DNA of 64,000 bases from Sneathiella aquimaris (GTDB lineage Bacteria; Pseudomonadota; Alphaproteobacteria; Sneathiellales; Sneathiellaceae). The position numbers and the translations under genes were made by a program. The stretch lies in NCBI RefSeq assembly GCF_026409565.1, contig NZ_CP112881.1, forward strand, positions 3,877,852-3,941,851. The letters are read 5' to 3'. The stretch's first letter is position 1; each line of letters opens with the position of its first letter. This document shows, piece after piece, positions 1 through 9,454 of this stretch. Under the pieces are notes generated by a model. The model was not told the DNA's origin and made no database searches. It saw only the letters and a program-made list of their open reading frames with translations.

Positions 1-156
1 TGGATATCAGGATTTGGTCGGGAAACAGACAGCGGACTAGGGGTTCTTATGTTTGTTTGATATCCACCAACTGCTTGTCTTTTTCCTGAAAATCGGGAAT
101 GATGCCGCATCATAAAGGCGATAAAGCCAAAGAAACGTACTGTTGGAGGAAGCATA

Positions 157-1122
157 ATGCGTGCTCAAATGATCAAAACTCTGTCCCTCGCTGTGATCGC
201 TGGATCCATGGCCTTTGGAACTGCGGCGCAGGCTGAAACGCGGGTCACCTATAAATCTGCGAAGAGCTCGTCTTCCTACTACCAGATGGCCGTTCAAATT
301 GCCGAAGGCATGAAAGCAGGCTCTGACGGCGCCATTATCGTGACCGTTGAAGAGAGTCAGGGATCTGTCCAAAACGTCATGGAAGCCACTGTTCGTCCTG
401 GCAATTATGTCTTCACTACGCCCCCTGTTCTGGTCAAACTGGCCAATGCGGGCAAAGCGATGTTCAAGGACAAACAGAACCCAAAATTTGCAGATATTCG
501 TGCCTTGTTTCCGATCCCGTCCCTGACCATGCATTTCGTTGTGCGCAGCGACAGTGGCATTGAGAAATTTTCCGATCTGGAAGGGAAAACCATCCTGATC
601 GGCAAAGGATCCTTCGGTGCCCGCGAAGGCGCAAAATATCTGAAACTGTTTGGCCTTGAAGGCAAGGTAACACTGGCCGATGTGGAATTATCCAATGCAG
701 TACCAGCCCTTAAAAACAAGCAGATTGATGGCTTCGTAACGGCTGGTTCCTATCCTGCGCCCAACGTCATTGAAGCCGCAGCGGGTACAGGCGTAAAGGT
801 TCTGTCCCTGTCAGACGATCAGATCAAAAAAACAAAACGGACGAAACTGACCATTCCGGCTGATACCTATGCAGGCGTTGGCACCGATATCAATACAACA
901 TCCCTGCCGGTTGTCGCCTATACCACGACCAATATGGATGATGCGACCGCCTATGCCCTTACAAAAACCTATTGGGAACAAAAAGCCAAACTGGGTGAGA
1001 ATAACGCCTGGTGGAACGGTGTGTCTGGAAAAATGCTGAACAATATCACCGGTAAAATTCATCCGGGTGCCCTGAAATACTACAAAGAAGCTGGTATCGA
1101 CGTTCCGGCATCTGCACAGTAA
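157..1122 (+). CDS. TAXI-family TRAP transporter solute-binding protein
   Basis: This is a periplasmic substrate-binding protein of a tripartite ATP-independent (TRAP) importer. The 321-residue product has an N-terminal signal peptide ending near Ala-Gln-Ala (about residues 1-26), followed by a TAXI/NMT1-like fold with the motif KSSSSYYQMA and a central 'GKTILIGKGSFGAREG' loop. Length is normal for TAXI proteins. The start is supported by GGAGGAAG 5 nt upstream of the ATG. The fused membrane component follows 25 nt downstream, so the two genes form a complete TRAP system. The substrate cannot be read from sequence; TAXI members are mostly linked to small carboxylates such as glutamate or 2-oxoglutarate. 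No regulator is visible in the window. Confidence 0.9.
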   Translation: MRAQMIKTLSLAVIAGSMAFGTAAQAETRVTYKSAKSSSSYYQMAVQIAEGMKAGSDGAIIVTVEESQGSVQNVMEATVRPGNYVFTTPPVLVKLANAGKAMFKDKQNPKFADIRALFPIPSLTMHFVVRSDSGIEKFSDLEGKTILIGKGSFGAREGAKYLKLFGLEGKVTLADVELSNAVPALKNKQIDGFVTAGSYPAPNVIEAAAGTGVKVLSLSDDQIKKTKRTKLTIPADTYAGVGTDINTTSLPVVAYTTTNMDDATAYALTKTYWEQKAKLGENNAWWNGVSGKMLNNITGKIHPGALKYYKEAGIDVPASAQ

Positions 1123-1147
1123 TCTGTCCCTGTTTGGAGTTTAGAAT

Positions 1148-2914
1148 ATGTCAGCACCGGGCCGTTATTTCTGGGTGGCGCTCGGTGCTGCCTCCATTCT
1201 CTTTCATCTTGGCCTGATTTTTTCAGGCCTGGTTCCCAATCTGCTTTCCCGTCCGCTGCACATGTTGTTAGCGCTCCCGTGGATTTTCCTGTTTACCAAT
1301 AGCGGCACCCTGAACCGGCTTTGGGGCCTGCTCATCACGTTTGCAGGATCGGCCGCCATCCTTTATGTGGCCCTCAATGAGGCCACCCTTTCCGATCAAT
1401 ACGGTTTCCTGAACAGCCCGCTTCAAACCAGCGTTGCCATCACGCTGGTGCTGGTCACCCTTGAAATGGCCCGTCGTGCCGTTGGCTGGCCGTTGCCACT
1501 GGTTGCCGCACTTGCCCTTTTATACGGCTTATTTGGTCAGCACCTGCCCGGAGAATTTGGCCATCCCGGTATCCCGCTTCAGAGTTTTCTGGGTAATCTG
1601 ACCATTGCTGAAGGCGGTCTTTGGGGTAAGTTGACGGGCGTTTCGGTGTCAATTGTCGCGGTTTTCGTCATTATGGGTGCCGTCCTGAACTCGGGAGAAG
1701 CCGGTCAGGGCTTTATGAACCTTGCCACTGCCGCCGCAGGCCGATTGAAGGGCGGAGCGGCCAAAGTTTCAACCTTATCCTCTGCCCTGTTCGGATCCAT
1801 TTCAGGCTCTGCCTCGGCCAATGTGGCCTCAACAGGGGCCATCACATTACCGGCCATGACACGACTTGGTTATCCCAAAGCACTGGCCGGTGCTGTCGAG
1901 GCCGTCGCCTCCTCCGGCGGTCAGATCATGCCCCCCTTAATGGGGGCGGGCGCCTTTGTTATGGTCGAACTGACCGGCATTCCCTATACCGGCATTATGG
2001 CAGCGGCAATATTCCCGGCCATTTTGTATTTTATGACGGTCTGGTTTGGAATTAATGCCTTTGCCCGCCGGTTTGAATTAAAAGGTCTGCCTGAAGATCA
2101 GCAGCCTGCCCGCAAGGAAGTACTGATCACCACGGCTTTCTTTGCAGTTCCCTTTTTGATCCTGCTGGAGCGGATGTTCATCGGGGGTTTTACACCGCAA
2201 TATGCCGCGTCCGTTGCCATTCTGGCCGCTTTTCTTTTGCTTTTTATTGATGGAAAGCTGAAATTTGATATTCGCAAAACGGCAAAACGGCTGGAAGAGA
2301 CCTGCCTGAATACAGGCAAACAGGTTTCCATGATCGCATCGATCATTCTCTGTGCCTCGCTGATCATTGGCGTTTTGGGGGCGACCGGACTTGGGATCAA
2401 GATCACTTCCCTTATCCTGTCAGGATCCGGGCAGATGTTATGGCCAGCCTTGCTTCTGACTGCCGGTGCGTGCCTTATTCTGGGAATGGAAGTACCAACG
2501 ACGGCGGCCTATGTGATCTGCATTTCCGTTGCCGGGCCTGCGTTGCAACAACTGGGTCTGGCCCCCTTGCAAGCCCATCTTTTCGTTTTCTGGTTTGCCT
2601 TGCTTTCCACCATTACACCGCCGGTTTGCGGTGCCGTTTTCATAGCTGCGGGGATGGTCGGTGAAAATTGGCTGAAAGTATCGATTTATGCCATGGCGCT
2701 TGGTTTGGGCCTGTATATTATTCCTCTGGCGTTGATTGCAAACCCCGACTTGATTGCCATTGCCGATAATCCGGTTTCAGCAGGCATCCAGTTTATAAAA
2801 GTGGGGATCAGTCTTGGCGCGATCTCTTATGGGATGATTGCCCCGCTCAATATGATGCTGCGGGTGACTTTGGTCGCAAGCGGTTTTATTGGTATCTTTT
2901 TGCTTCCCTTCTAG
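1148..2914 (+). CDS. TRAP transporter permease, fused small and large subunits
   Basis: This is an inner-membrane TRAP permease of 588 residues in which the DctQ-like (about 4 TM) and DctM-like (about 12 TM) parts are one polypeptide, as is usual for TAXI systems. The sequence is hydrophobic throughout, with the DctM-type glycine-rich segments 'SISGSASANVASTGAITLPAM' (split here for reading: SISGSASANV then ASTGAITLPAM) and 'MEVPTTAAYVI'. It uses an ion gradient to drive uptake of the ligand delivered by the upstream binding protein. The start follows a GGAGTTTAGAAT leader, 25 nt after the upstream stop. A strong hairpin plus T-run immediately downstream ends the two-gene operon. Confidence 0.9.
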   Translation: MSAPGRYFWVALGAASILFHLGLIFSGLVPNLLSRPLHMLLALPWIFLFTNSGTLNRLWGLLITFAGSAAILYVALNEATLSDQYGFLNSPLQTSVAITLVLVTLEMARRAVGWPLPLVAALALLYGLFGQHLPGEFGHPGIPLQSFLGNLTIAEGGLWGKLTGVSVSIVAVFVIMGAVLNSGEAGQGFMNLATAAAGRLKGGAAKVSTLSSALFGSISGSASANVASTGAITLPAMTRLGYPKALAGAVEAVASSGGQIMPPLMGAGAFVMVELTGIPYTGIMAAAIFPAILYFMTVWFGINAFARRFELKGLPEDQQPARKEVLITTAFFAVPFLILLERMFIGGFTPQYAASVAILAAFLLLFIDGKLKFDIRKTAKRLEETCLNTGKQVSMIASIILCASLIIGVLGATGLGIKITSLILSGSGQMLWPALLLTAGACLILGMEVPTTAAYVICISVAGPALQQLGLAPLQAHLFVFWFALLSTITPPVCGAVFIAAGMVGENWLKVSIYAMALGLGLYIIPLALIANPDLIAIADNPVSAGIQFIKVGISLGAISYGMIAPLNMMLRVTLVASGFIGIFLLPF

Positions 2915-2923
2915 AGGACACAG

Positions 2924-2957
2924 AAAAAGGGCCTGGCATGATCCAGACCCTTTTTTT
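2924..2957. terminator. Bidirectional intrinsic terminator after the TRAP operon
   Basis: The arms AAAAAGGGCCTGG and CCAGACCCTTTTT are complementary apart from one C/A mismatch and are flanked by A-run and T-run. It lies between two convergent genes and can stop transcription in both directions. Confidence 0.85.
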
Positions 2958-2980
2958 AGCTTTTACCAGCGCGTCAAAAT

Positions 2981-3526
2981 CTAGTAATTCACGGCATATT
3001 TATTGTTGTTTTCTTTCGATTCAGGCACATCATTTTTGTAATCCGCCATAAACAGAATACGATCACTTCGTTCAAATTTTGATGTTTTGAAATCAACAAA
3101 CACAAATTTTGTTTCACCGGCTTTGAATTTCGGCATATAGGCGGTGGCACCGCCGCCGCCCTGTCCCATATTCAGGCCTTGCAACAAGCCCCCAGATGTC
3201 GCCTGAGTTCCCTGATTTTTGATCTGAACACCAAATTTCGTATCAGAACCACCAACCCGTGTGGCTGACAGAATAACGAAGTCTGCTTTCGCACGGGCGG
3301 GTTTTTTAACGGCCCCGAATTTGGCAGAACCAGCCTGGTTTTCTGTTTCCCGGCCCGGTGCTTTGATTGTCAGGTCCTTACAGGTATAAGATCCCATTTC
3401 CAAAACTGGAATTTGACCAAACGGACATTTTGGTTTTGGACCGTTTGGATTGGCAGCGGTTGCCGTTGTGGCAAAAGTAGCAAGTGTGGCAACGGCGAAG
3501 ACTGAAGCAAGAAGCATATTTTTCAT
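2981..3526 (-). CDS. Secreted protein with a CARDB-like domain, function unknown
   Basis: The product has 181 residues. Residues 1-24 are a clear signal peptide (Lys-rich start, Ala/Thr-rich core, TATAA end). Residues 30-60 carry two cysteines in a short 'PKCPFGQIPV...YTCKD' segment that may form a disulfide. Residues about 80-181 look like a CARDB beta-sandwich: 'ADFVILSATRV', a 'VQIKNQGT' strand, and the typical end 'D(V)PESKENNN'. AAGGGATA precedes the ATG. CARDB domains are adhesion or cell-surface modules, so an extracytoplasmic binding role is inferred. No neighbouring gene suggests a pathway. The gene is monocistronic, with a bidirectional terminator just downstream. Confidence 0.7.
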   Translation of the reverse strand: MKNMLLASVFAVATLATFATTATAANPNGPKPKCPFGQIPVLEMGSYTCKDLTIKAPGRETENQAGSAKFGAVKKPARAKADFVILSATRVGGSDTKFGVQIKNQGTQATSGGLLQGLNMGQGGGGATAYMPKFKAGETKFVFVDFKTSKFERSDRILFMADYKNDVPESKENNNKYAVNY

Positions 3527-3678
3527 AATTTAGTATCCCTTAATTGAATGTGATACCAGTAGGTCGTCGGCGCGCCGTTAATCGTTCAAATTTTTTTTGA
3601 TTTTTTTTACAGGGCCAAAAAAGACCGGATCTGTGCTATTGGGTAGATCTTACGCAGTAGTTCGAAAAAGGCAGGGAT

Positions 3679-4107
3679 GTGGGCACCTATCTGGGATTGT
3701 TTTTAAGTGCTTTTTTGTCAGCCACCCTGCTTCCCGGATCCTCAGAAGCGCTTCTGACAACACTTGTTTATAATGGCGGTTATTCCGCCGCTTTATTATT
3801 GATCTTTGCAACAGCGGGAAATGTGACGGGATCTGTGTTCAACTGGATCTGCGGGACATTTTTGATGCAATTTCAGGATAGAAATTGGTTTCCAGTCTCG
3901 GCAACACAGATCGAGAAAGCCACCCGATGGTACAACAAATATGGCACATGGTCCCTTTTGTTTGCGTGGCTGCCCATTGTCGGGGATCCGCTGACAGTTG
4001 TCGCGGGCATTCTGCGGGCGCCTTTCTGGCTTTTCCTGATCCTTGTCACTGCCGGGAAACTTTTCCGCTACGGATTGATTATCGCGGGGGTTGAGTTCTT
4101 TTTCTGA
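3679..4107 (+). CDS. yqaA: YqaA-family (SNARE-associated/VTT-like) inner-membrane protein
   Basis: The product has 142 residues and about four hydrophobic segments. The N-terminal 'FLSATLLPGSSEALL' motif, the central 'KYGTWSLLFAWLPIVGDP' and the late 'GKLFRYG' match E. coli YqaA closely in order and spacing. The family is related to DedA/VTT proteins, some of which scramble or translocate lipids; the role of YqaA itself is not established. The start is GTG: no ATG exists in frame between the upstream in-frame stop and the conserved N-terminus. The RBS is weak. It stands alone between two bidirectional terminators. Confidence 0.8.
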   Translation: MGTYLGLFLSAFLSATLLPGSSEALLTTLVYNGGYSAALLLIFATAGNVTGSVFNWICGTFLMQFQDRNWFPVSATQIEKATRWYNKYGTWSLLFAWLPIVGDPLTVVAGILRAPFWLFLILVTAGKLFRYGLIIAGVEFFF

Positions 4108-4111
4108 CATT

Positions 4112-4146
4112 AAAAAAACCCGGCAGGACAGCCTACCGAGTTTTTT
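4112..4146. terminator. Bidirectional terminator between yqaA and the nitronate monooxygenase gene
   Basis: An A-run, an imperfect stem (CGG..AGG pairing with CCT..CCG, loop ACAG) and a run of six T lie between converging genes. Confidence 0.75.
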
Positions 4147-4163
4147 CATTTCTTTTTGACCGA

Positions 4164-5171
<1,008 letters not shown>

Positions 5172-5205
5172 TTAACCGGGGAATAATCGCAAGCCTGTTT
5201 CTGAT

Positions 5206-5610
5206 TTAACCGGGCAGAACCGCTGTGGCCTCAATTTCAACCAGTGCTTCATCTTCCATCAGATCGGCAACCTGAACCATTGCCATTGCCGGAAAATGAC
5301 GGCCCATAACCTTGCGATAAACGGCGCCCACATCCCGCTGCTTGGCGATATAGTCTTTTTTATCGGTCAGATACCATGTCAGGCGAACGATATCTTCAGC
5401 CTTGCCGCCACCGGCTTCAACAACCGCCAGAACATTTTTTAAGGTCTGTTCCATTTGTCCGATCAGGTCATGAACTTCAAAGACCTGATCTGCGTTCCAG
5501 CCGATCTGCCCGCCTACATAGATAACCCGGCCACCCGCAGGGGCCGACATTCCGTTGGCATATCCTTTTGCAGCTTTCCAGCCTTCGGGATGAATAATGT
5601 CATTGCTCAT
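5206..5610 (-). CDS. Rid (YjgF/YER057c/UK114) family protein, predicted enamine/imine hydrolase of the aromatic pathway
   Basis: The 134-residue length and the 'VYVGGQIGW', 'QMEQTLKNVLAVVEAGGG' and 'LVEIEATAV' blocks are those of RidA trimers, which hydrolyse reactive enamines and imines to ketones plus ammonia. The Arg that binds the substrate carboxylate in RidA (Arg105 of E. coli, in PARSxV) is Met109 here (FPAMAMVQV). Loss of that Arg argues against 2-aminoacrylate and fits a substrate whose carboxyl group is a CoA thioester. Its start overlaps the thioesterase stop by ATGA, placing it as a late gene of the aromatic operon. The proposed role, removing the amino group of an aminocyclohexene-carbonyl-CoA intermediate, is inference. 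Confidence 0.75.
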   Translation of the reverse strand: MSNDIIHPEGWKAAKGYANGMSAPAGGRVIYVGGQIGWNADQVFEVHDLIGQMEQTLKNVLAVVEAGGGKAEDIVRLTWYLTDKKDYIAKQRDVGAVYRKVMGRHFPAMAMVQVADLMEDEALVEIEATAVLPG

Positions 5611-6026
5611 GATGCTTCTTCCATCAGTTTAGTCAAAACAGTCCGAATATCCGTGGGCCAGCCTGTTGGCTTGCCACTGTTCATATCCATATGGACAAGG
5701 GTTAAAAATGTCTCAAATCTTGTTTGTGTCTCTGCGGTTGCTGTTAGCGAAAGATCCAGACTGGCGCCTCCGATTTTTTCAACCGACAGATCAATCATCA
5801 GCACGTCCCCCAAACGACTGGGGGCCTTGAAGGTGGTCTTGATCGTCGCCGTTGGAACCGCCGAATGCCGCTTCATATGCAGATCGGCAAAGGGAACCTT
5901 CAGAACTTTTTCAAACCAGTTCTCAACTGTTGCGTTCACCATTTCAAAATATCGGGGGTAAAATACAATACCCGCCGGATCACAATGCTGGAACAGAACC
6001 TGCTGTTGATATCGAAAAGGTGCCAT
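5607..6026 (-). CDS. 4-hydroxybenzoyl-CoA thioesterase-like (hotdog) thioesterase
   Basis: The 139-residue hotdog-fold protein has the 4HBT/YbgC signature 'FQHCDPAGIVFYPRYFE' near the N-terminus, with Asp as the probable catalytic residue. It would hydrolyse an acyl-CoA to free acid and CoA. I chose the ATG one base after the livF stop (TGA-T-ATG), giving the usual family length; an in-frame ATG 27 nt further upstream, inside livF, would add nine residues without family similarity. It is between livF and the Rid gene in the aromatic operon, where such an enzyme would recycle CoA from dead-end thioesters. Confidence 0.82.
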   Translation of the reverse strand: MAPFRYQQQVLFQHCDPAGIVFYPRYFEMVNATVENWFEKVLKVPFADLHMKRHSAVPTATIKTTFKAPSRLGDVLMIDLSVEKIGGASLDLSLTATAETQTRFETFLTLVHMDMNSGKPTGWPTDIRTVLTKLMEEAS

Positions 6027-6027
6027 A

Positions 6028-6717
6028 TCACACGCCCAGATACCGGTTTTCAATATCCCGTGTCATTTGATCAGGGGTTCCCGCCCAGACAGTCGTTCCT
6101 TTTTCCAGAATTACGCATTGATCGGCAATCGGCAACAATTCTGCCAAGGTTTTATCGACGATCAGAATGGATTGCCCGGTTGCCTTCAGGTTTCGCACCG
6201 CCTGCCAGATTTCCTGACGAATAACCGGGGCTAGCCCTTCCGTTGCTTCATCCAGTATAAGAAGTTCCGGATTGGTCATCAAAGCCCGACCGACAGCCAG
6301 CATCTGTTGTTCACCGCCGGACAGGGTATTTGCATATTGGCTATACCGTTCTTTCAGGCGCGGAAAGAGATCCGCAACCCGATCCAAAGTCCAGTCTCCT
6401 GGCCGCGCCGCGGCGATCAGGTTTTCATAGACTGTCAAATTTGGAAAACAGCGCCGTCCTTCCGGAACAAGTCCTACACCCAATCGGGCGATCTTATGAG
6501 AGGGAAGCGTCCAAAGATCCTGCCCACGAAAATGAATGCTGCCCTTGCGGTATTTTTCCAGACCGCAGATCGACGCGATTGTGGTGGTTTTACCCATGCC
6601 ATTCCGGCCCATCAATGCAACAACCTGTCCTTCACCGACAGTCAAATCGACACCAAACAACGCCTGTGATGGTCCATAAAAGGTTTCGATTGCGGATACT
6701 TCAAGAAGGTTTGTCAT
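6028..6717 (-). CDS. livF: ABC transporter ATP-binding protein, LivF type
   Basis: The 229-residue ABC ATPase has Walker A GRNGMGKTT, the signature LSGGEQQM, Walker B ELLILDEAT and a switch His-region replaced by the usual LivF 'IVDKTL' context. It is one of the two nucleotide-binding subunits of a Liv/HAAT-family importer. Its ATG overlaps the livG stop by ATGA, indicating translational coupling. Being inside the aromatic acid operon, the importer probably moves an aromatic acid rather than a branched-chain amino acid (inference). Confidence 0.88.
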   Translation of the reverse strand: MTNLLEVSAIETFYGPSQALFGVDLTVGEGQVVALMGRNGMGKTTTIASICGLEKYRKGSIHFRGQDLWTLPSHKIARLGVGLVPEGRRCFPNLTVYENLIAAARPGDWTLDRVADLFPRLKERYSQYANTLSGGEQQMLAVGRALMTNPELLILDEATEGLAPVIRQEIWQAVRNLKATGQSILIVDKTLAELLPIADQCVILEKGTTVWAGTPDQMTRDIENRYLGV

Positions 6718-7478
6718 GTGGCTTCACCTCCCAGATATGCTTCTCGCACGGCCGGATGCCCTCGTATTTCATCAACCGTACCGCTGGCAATGATCCGACC
6801 ATAAACCAACACGGAAATCCGATCGGCCAGACTGAAAACAGCGTCCATGTCATGCTCCACCAAAAGGATCGGGGCCTGCTTGCGCAACCCATCAAGGAAG
6901 TTTGTCAGGTTTTTCGACCCTTCCGGTCCCATGCCTGCCATCGGCTCATCCAGAAGAAAAACCTTTGGGTCCAACGCAAGCGCGATGGCAATTTCAAGCT
7001 GGCGGCGCTCCCCATGGGAGAGTTCCGCCGCCGGAATATCGGCCCGGTCTTCAAGACCAACCTTTGCCAGCATTGCCCGAGCCTGATCCAACAGGCGTTT
7101 GTCGTTCATAACAGATTTGAAAAACCGGAAACTGGATCCGGCTTTCGACTGCACAGCCAGCATCACATTCCGCAACGCAGAAAATTCCAGCGCCAGTGAC
7201 GACACCTGAAAGGTCCGGCCAAGACCAGCTTTGGCCCGTTCTGCAACCCCCATTCCAGCCATATCCTGACCAAAAAAATGAATGCTGCCGTTATCCGATT
7301 GATAGTCACCGGAAATCTGTTTGATCAGGGTGGATTTCCCCGCCCCGTTTGGCCCGATCAACGCGTGAATTTCACCCGGATACAGTTCCAGCGTTACATC
7401 ATCCGTCGCCTTTAGGGCGCCAAAGGATTTATACAGGTGTTTTATCGACAGAACCGGTAGCGAAGTATCTTCAGTCAT
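6714..7478 (-). CDS. livG: ABC transporter ATP-binding protein, LivG type
   Basis: This is the second ATPase of the importer, 254 residues from the chosen start. Walker A GPNGAGKSTL, signature LSHGERRQLEIA, Walker B VFLLDEPMAGMG and the C-terminal 'LLVEHDMD' are all present. The start chosen overlaps the livM stop by 8 nt (ATGACTGA); an in-frame ATG 27 nt upstream would lie deeper inside livM. Together with LivF, LivH and LivM it forms a complete HAAT-type permease. Confidence 0.88.
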   Translation of the reverse strand: MTEDTSLPVLSIKHLYKSFGALKATDDVTLELYPGEIHALIGPNGAGKSTLIKQISGDYQSDNGSIHFFGQDMAGMGVAERAKAGLGRTFQVSSLALEFSALRNVMLAVQSKAGSSFRFFKSVMNDKRLLDQARAMLAKVGLEDRADIPAAELSHGERRQLEIAIALALDPKVFLLDEPMAGMGPEGSKNLTNFLDGLRKQAPILLVEHDMDAVFSLADRISVLVYGRIIASGTVDEIRGHPAVREAYLGGEAT

Positions 7479-8460
7479 GGCGTGCCTTCCCTGCAAAGAA
7501 CCCAATTAAGCCACCCCGGGCGAACAGAACCACGGTTAAGAGGACCGCCCCCAGAAACAACATCCAATGTTCGGTTAATCCACCAAAAATGGATTCAAAC
7601 AAAATGAACATCGCCGCACCAGCCACCGGCCCAAACAATCGGCCAACGCCCCCCAGAATAACAAAAATCATGATTTCGCCAGACATGTGCCAGGAAAGCA
7701 TCGTGGGATCAACAAACCTGTTCAGGTCGGCAAACAGGGCCCCGGCAAGACCGGTGATCATGGCGGAAATCACAAACGCCACAAGGCGGATGTTAAACGG
7801 CGCAATGCCGACTGCGGCCAGACGTTCCTCGTTCTGGCGCGCCGCTTGGAGGGCCGCGCCAAAACGTGAATTTTTCAGGATATGAACAAGACCAATCACC
7901 AGCATCAGGATCACAAAGGTGACAAGAAAGAAACTGATCGGATCAAGTGTATTGATCACCGGCAGCTTGTTTCGAACGTAAATGGAAAGACCATCTTCCC
8001 CGCCATAAGCCGGCCATGAAATCGCGAAATAATAGATCATCTGCGCGAAAGCCAGCGTAATCATAATGAAATAGACGCCCGCCGTCCGAAGACTGAAAAA
8101 CCCGATCAGCAAGGCGACCAAACCACTAACCAATAGCGCAATTGGCCAAATGATCAGCATCTGGGTTGTGCCGTTCAGCTCAAAAGGTGACAGCATAATG
8201 GGTTCGTAATTCAAGGCATGACTGGCCAGAATACCCGCCGCATATCCCCCAATGCCGAAGAACGCGGCATGCCCGAAAGAAACCAGACCGCCCAATCCAA
8301 GCGCCAGGTTCAACCCCACCCCAGCAAGGGCCAAAATGGTGACCTTCGTTGCCAACGTGATATAAAATGGCTCTTCTACAGCAAGGGCCACAAAGGGAAC
8401 TGACAACAACAGAACGGCCAACAGGCAATTAATGCCAATTTCTTTATTCAACTTAACCAT
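7471..8460 (-). CDS. livM: ABC transporter permease, LivM type
   Basis: The 329-residue integral membrane protein has about nine hydrophobic segments and the LivM hallmark 'LGLGGLVSFGHAAFFGIGGY' at about residues 55-75. A later cytoplasmic loop carries 'AARQNEERLAAVGI', the site that contacts the ATPase. Its start overlaps livH by 8 nt, so it is co-translated. It pairs with LivH as the membrane channel of the importer. Confidence 0.88.
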   Translation of the reverse strand: MVKLNKEIGINCLLAVLLLSVPFVALAVEEPFYITLATKVTILALAGVGLNLALGLGGLVSFGHAAFFGIGGYAAGILASHALNYEPIMLSPFELNGTTQMLIIWPIALLVSGLVALLIGFFSLRTAGVYFIMITLAFAQMIYYFAISWPAYGGEDGLSIYVRNKLPVINTLDPISFFLVTFVILMLVIGLVHILKNSRFGAALQAARQNEERLAAVGIAPFNIRLVAFVISAMITGLAGALFADLNRFVDPTMLSWHMSGEIMIFVILGGVGRLFGPVAGAAMFILFESIFGGLTEHWMLFLGAVLLTVVLFARGGLIGFFAGKARHD

Positions 8461-9373
8461 TGGCAGGGAATAAACCTCGCGGCTTCACAATAAGAATAAA
8501 GGCCATCAATATATATATAAGCATTGAGGCCAGTGCCGATCCGATGGTCGTGGCCGGAACAGCCTCCATGAACAGCTGGAAAAAAGCGGGCAGCAAAAAC
8601 CGGCCCATTGTGTCGACGATGCCAACAAGAATGGCCCCCACAAGCGCCCCTTTAATGGATCCGATCCCGCCAATGACGATCACCACAAAGGCAAGGATCA
8701 GGACCGGCTCGCCCATCCCCACCTGCACAGACTGTATTGCGCCCACCAGAGCACCTGCCAATCCGGCGAGTGCGGCGCCCAGAGCAAACACGATTGTATA
8801 AAGAAGCCGGATATCAATCCCCAACGCGGCAATCATCGCCCGATCGGACTCGCCCGCCCGGATGCGAATACCCAAACGGGTTTTTGAGATCAACAGGTAA
8901 AGCCCTAACGCTACCAGGCCGCCAATGACGATAATAGACAGGCGATAAAGTGGATATTGAATGCCGCCGGGAAGCATAACGGGACCGGCCAGCAGATCCG
9001 GTACGTTCAGGAAAAGAGGGAAAGAGCCAAATAGCCAGCGCGTACCTTCCGAAAAAATCAGAATAAGCGCAAAGGTCGCCAGGACCTGATCCAGATGATC
9101 GCGTTCATATAAACGACGGATCACGGCTATTTCAACAATGGCCCCGGCTGCTGCTGCGGCGGCAAGAGACGCCATTATTCCCAACCAGAACGATCCAGTA
9201 ATGTTAGCAACCCATGCACAGGCAAATGCACCAACCATATAGAGGGACCCGTGAGCCAGGTTGATAAGGCCCATCACTCCAAATACAAGAGTAAGACCCG
9301 CTGCCATTAGAAACAGCATCACCCCGAACTGCAGGCCGTTGAGCAATTGCTCAATAAGAAGCGCTGACGACAT
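8453..9373 (-). CDS. livH: ABC transporter permease, LivH type
   Basis: The protein has 306 residues from the chosen ATG, with the LivH signature 'GLINLAHGSLYMVGAF' and the coupling segment 'AGESDRAMIAALGI'. An in-frame ATG 60 nt upstream would start inside the perfect hairpin that separates livH from the binding-protein gene and would add non-homologous residues, so I rejected it. It belongs to the same five-component importer as the neighbouring liv genes. Confidence 0.87.
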   Translation of the reverse strand: MSSALLIEQLLNGLQFGVMLFLMAAGLTLVFGVMGLINLAHGSLYMVGAFACAWVANITGSFWLGIMASLAAAAAAGAIVEIAVIRRLYERDHLDQVLATFALILIFSEGTRWLFGSFPLFLNVPDLLAGPVMLPGGIQYPLYRLSIIVIGGLVALGLYLLISKTRLGIRIRAGESDRAMIAALGIDIRLLYTIVFALGAALAGLAGALVGAIQSVQVGMGEPVLILAFVVIVIGGIGSIKGALVGAILVGIVDTMGRFLLPAFFQLFMEAVPATTIGSALASMLIYILMAFILIVKPRGLFPANG

Positions 9374-9410
9374 ACTTAATCCAAATCGGACATAATTTAA
9401 GGAAAGAAAG

Positions 9411-9438
9411 CGGGGTTGCAGCACCCACTGCAACCCCG
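9411..9438 (-). promoter_or_regulatory. Intercistronic hairpin between binding-protein and permease genes
   Basis: The arms CGGGGTTGCA and TGCAACCCCG are perfectly complementary (10 bp, 8-nt loop). On the transcribed strand the hairpin is followed by a pyrimidine-rich, not pure-T, stretch. Such structures after a binding-protein gene usually stabilise its mRNA or attenuate readthrough, giving excess binding protein over permease. Confidence 0.7.
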
Positions 9439-9454
9439 AAATTGGCGTTAAAGC

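Noticed and set aside
6330..7199. 289-codon plus-strand open frame opposite livF/livG
   Set aside because: It spans two convincing ABC ATPase genes, has no family similarity or ribosome-binding site, and its residue composition is that of an antisense frame.
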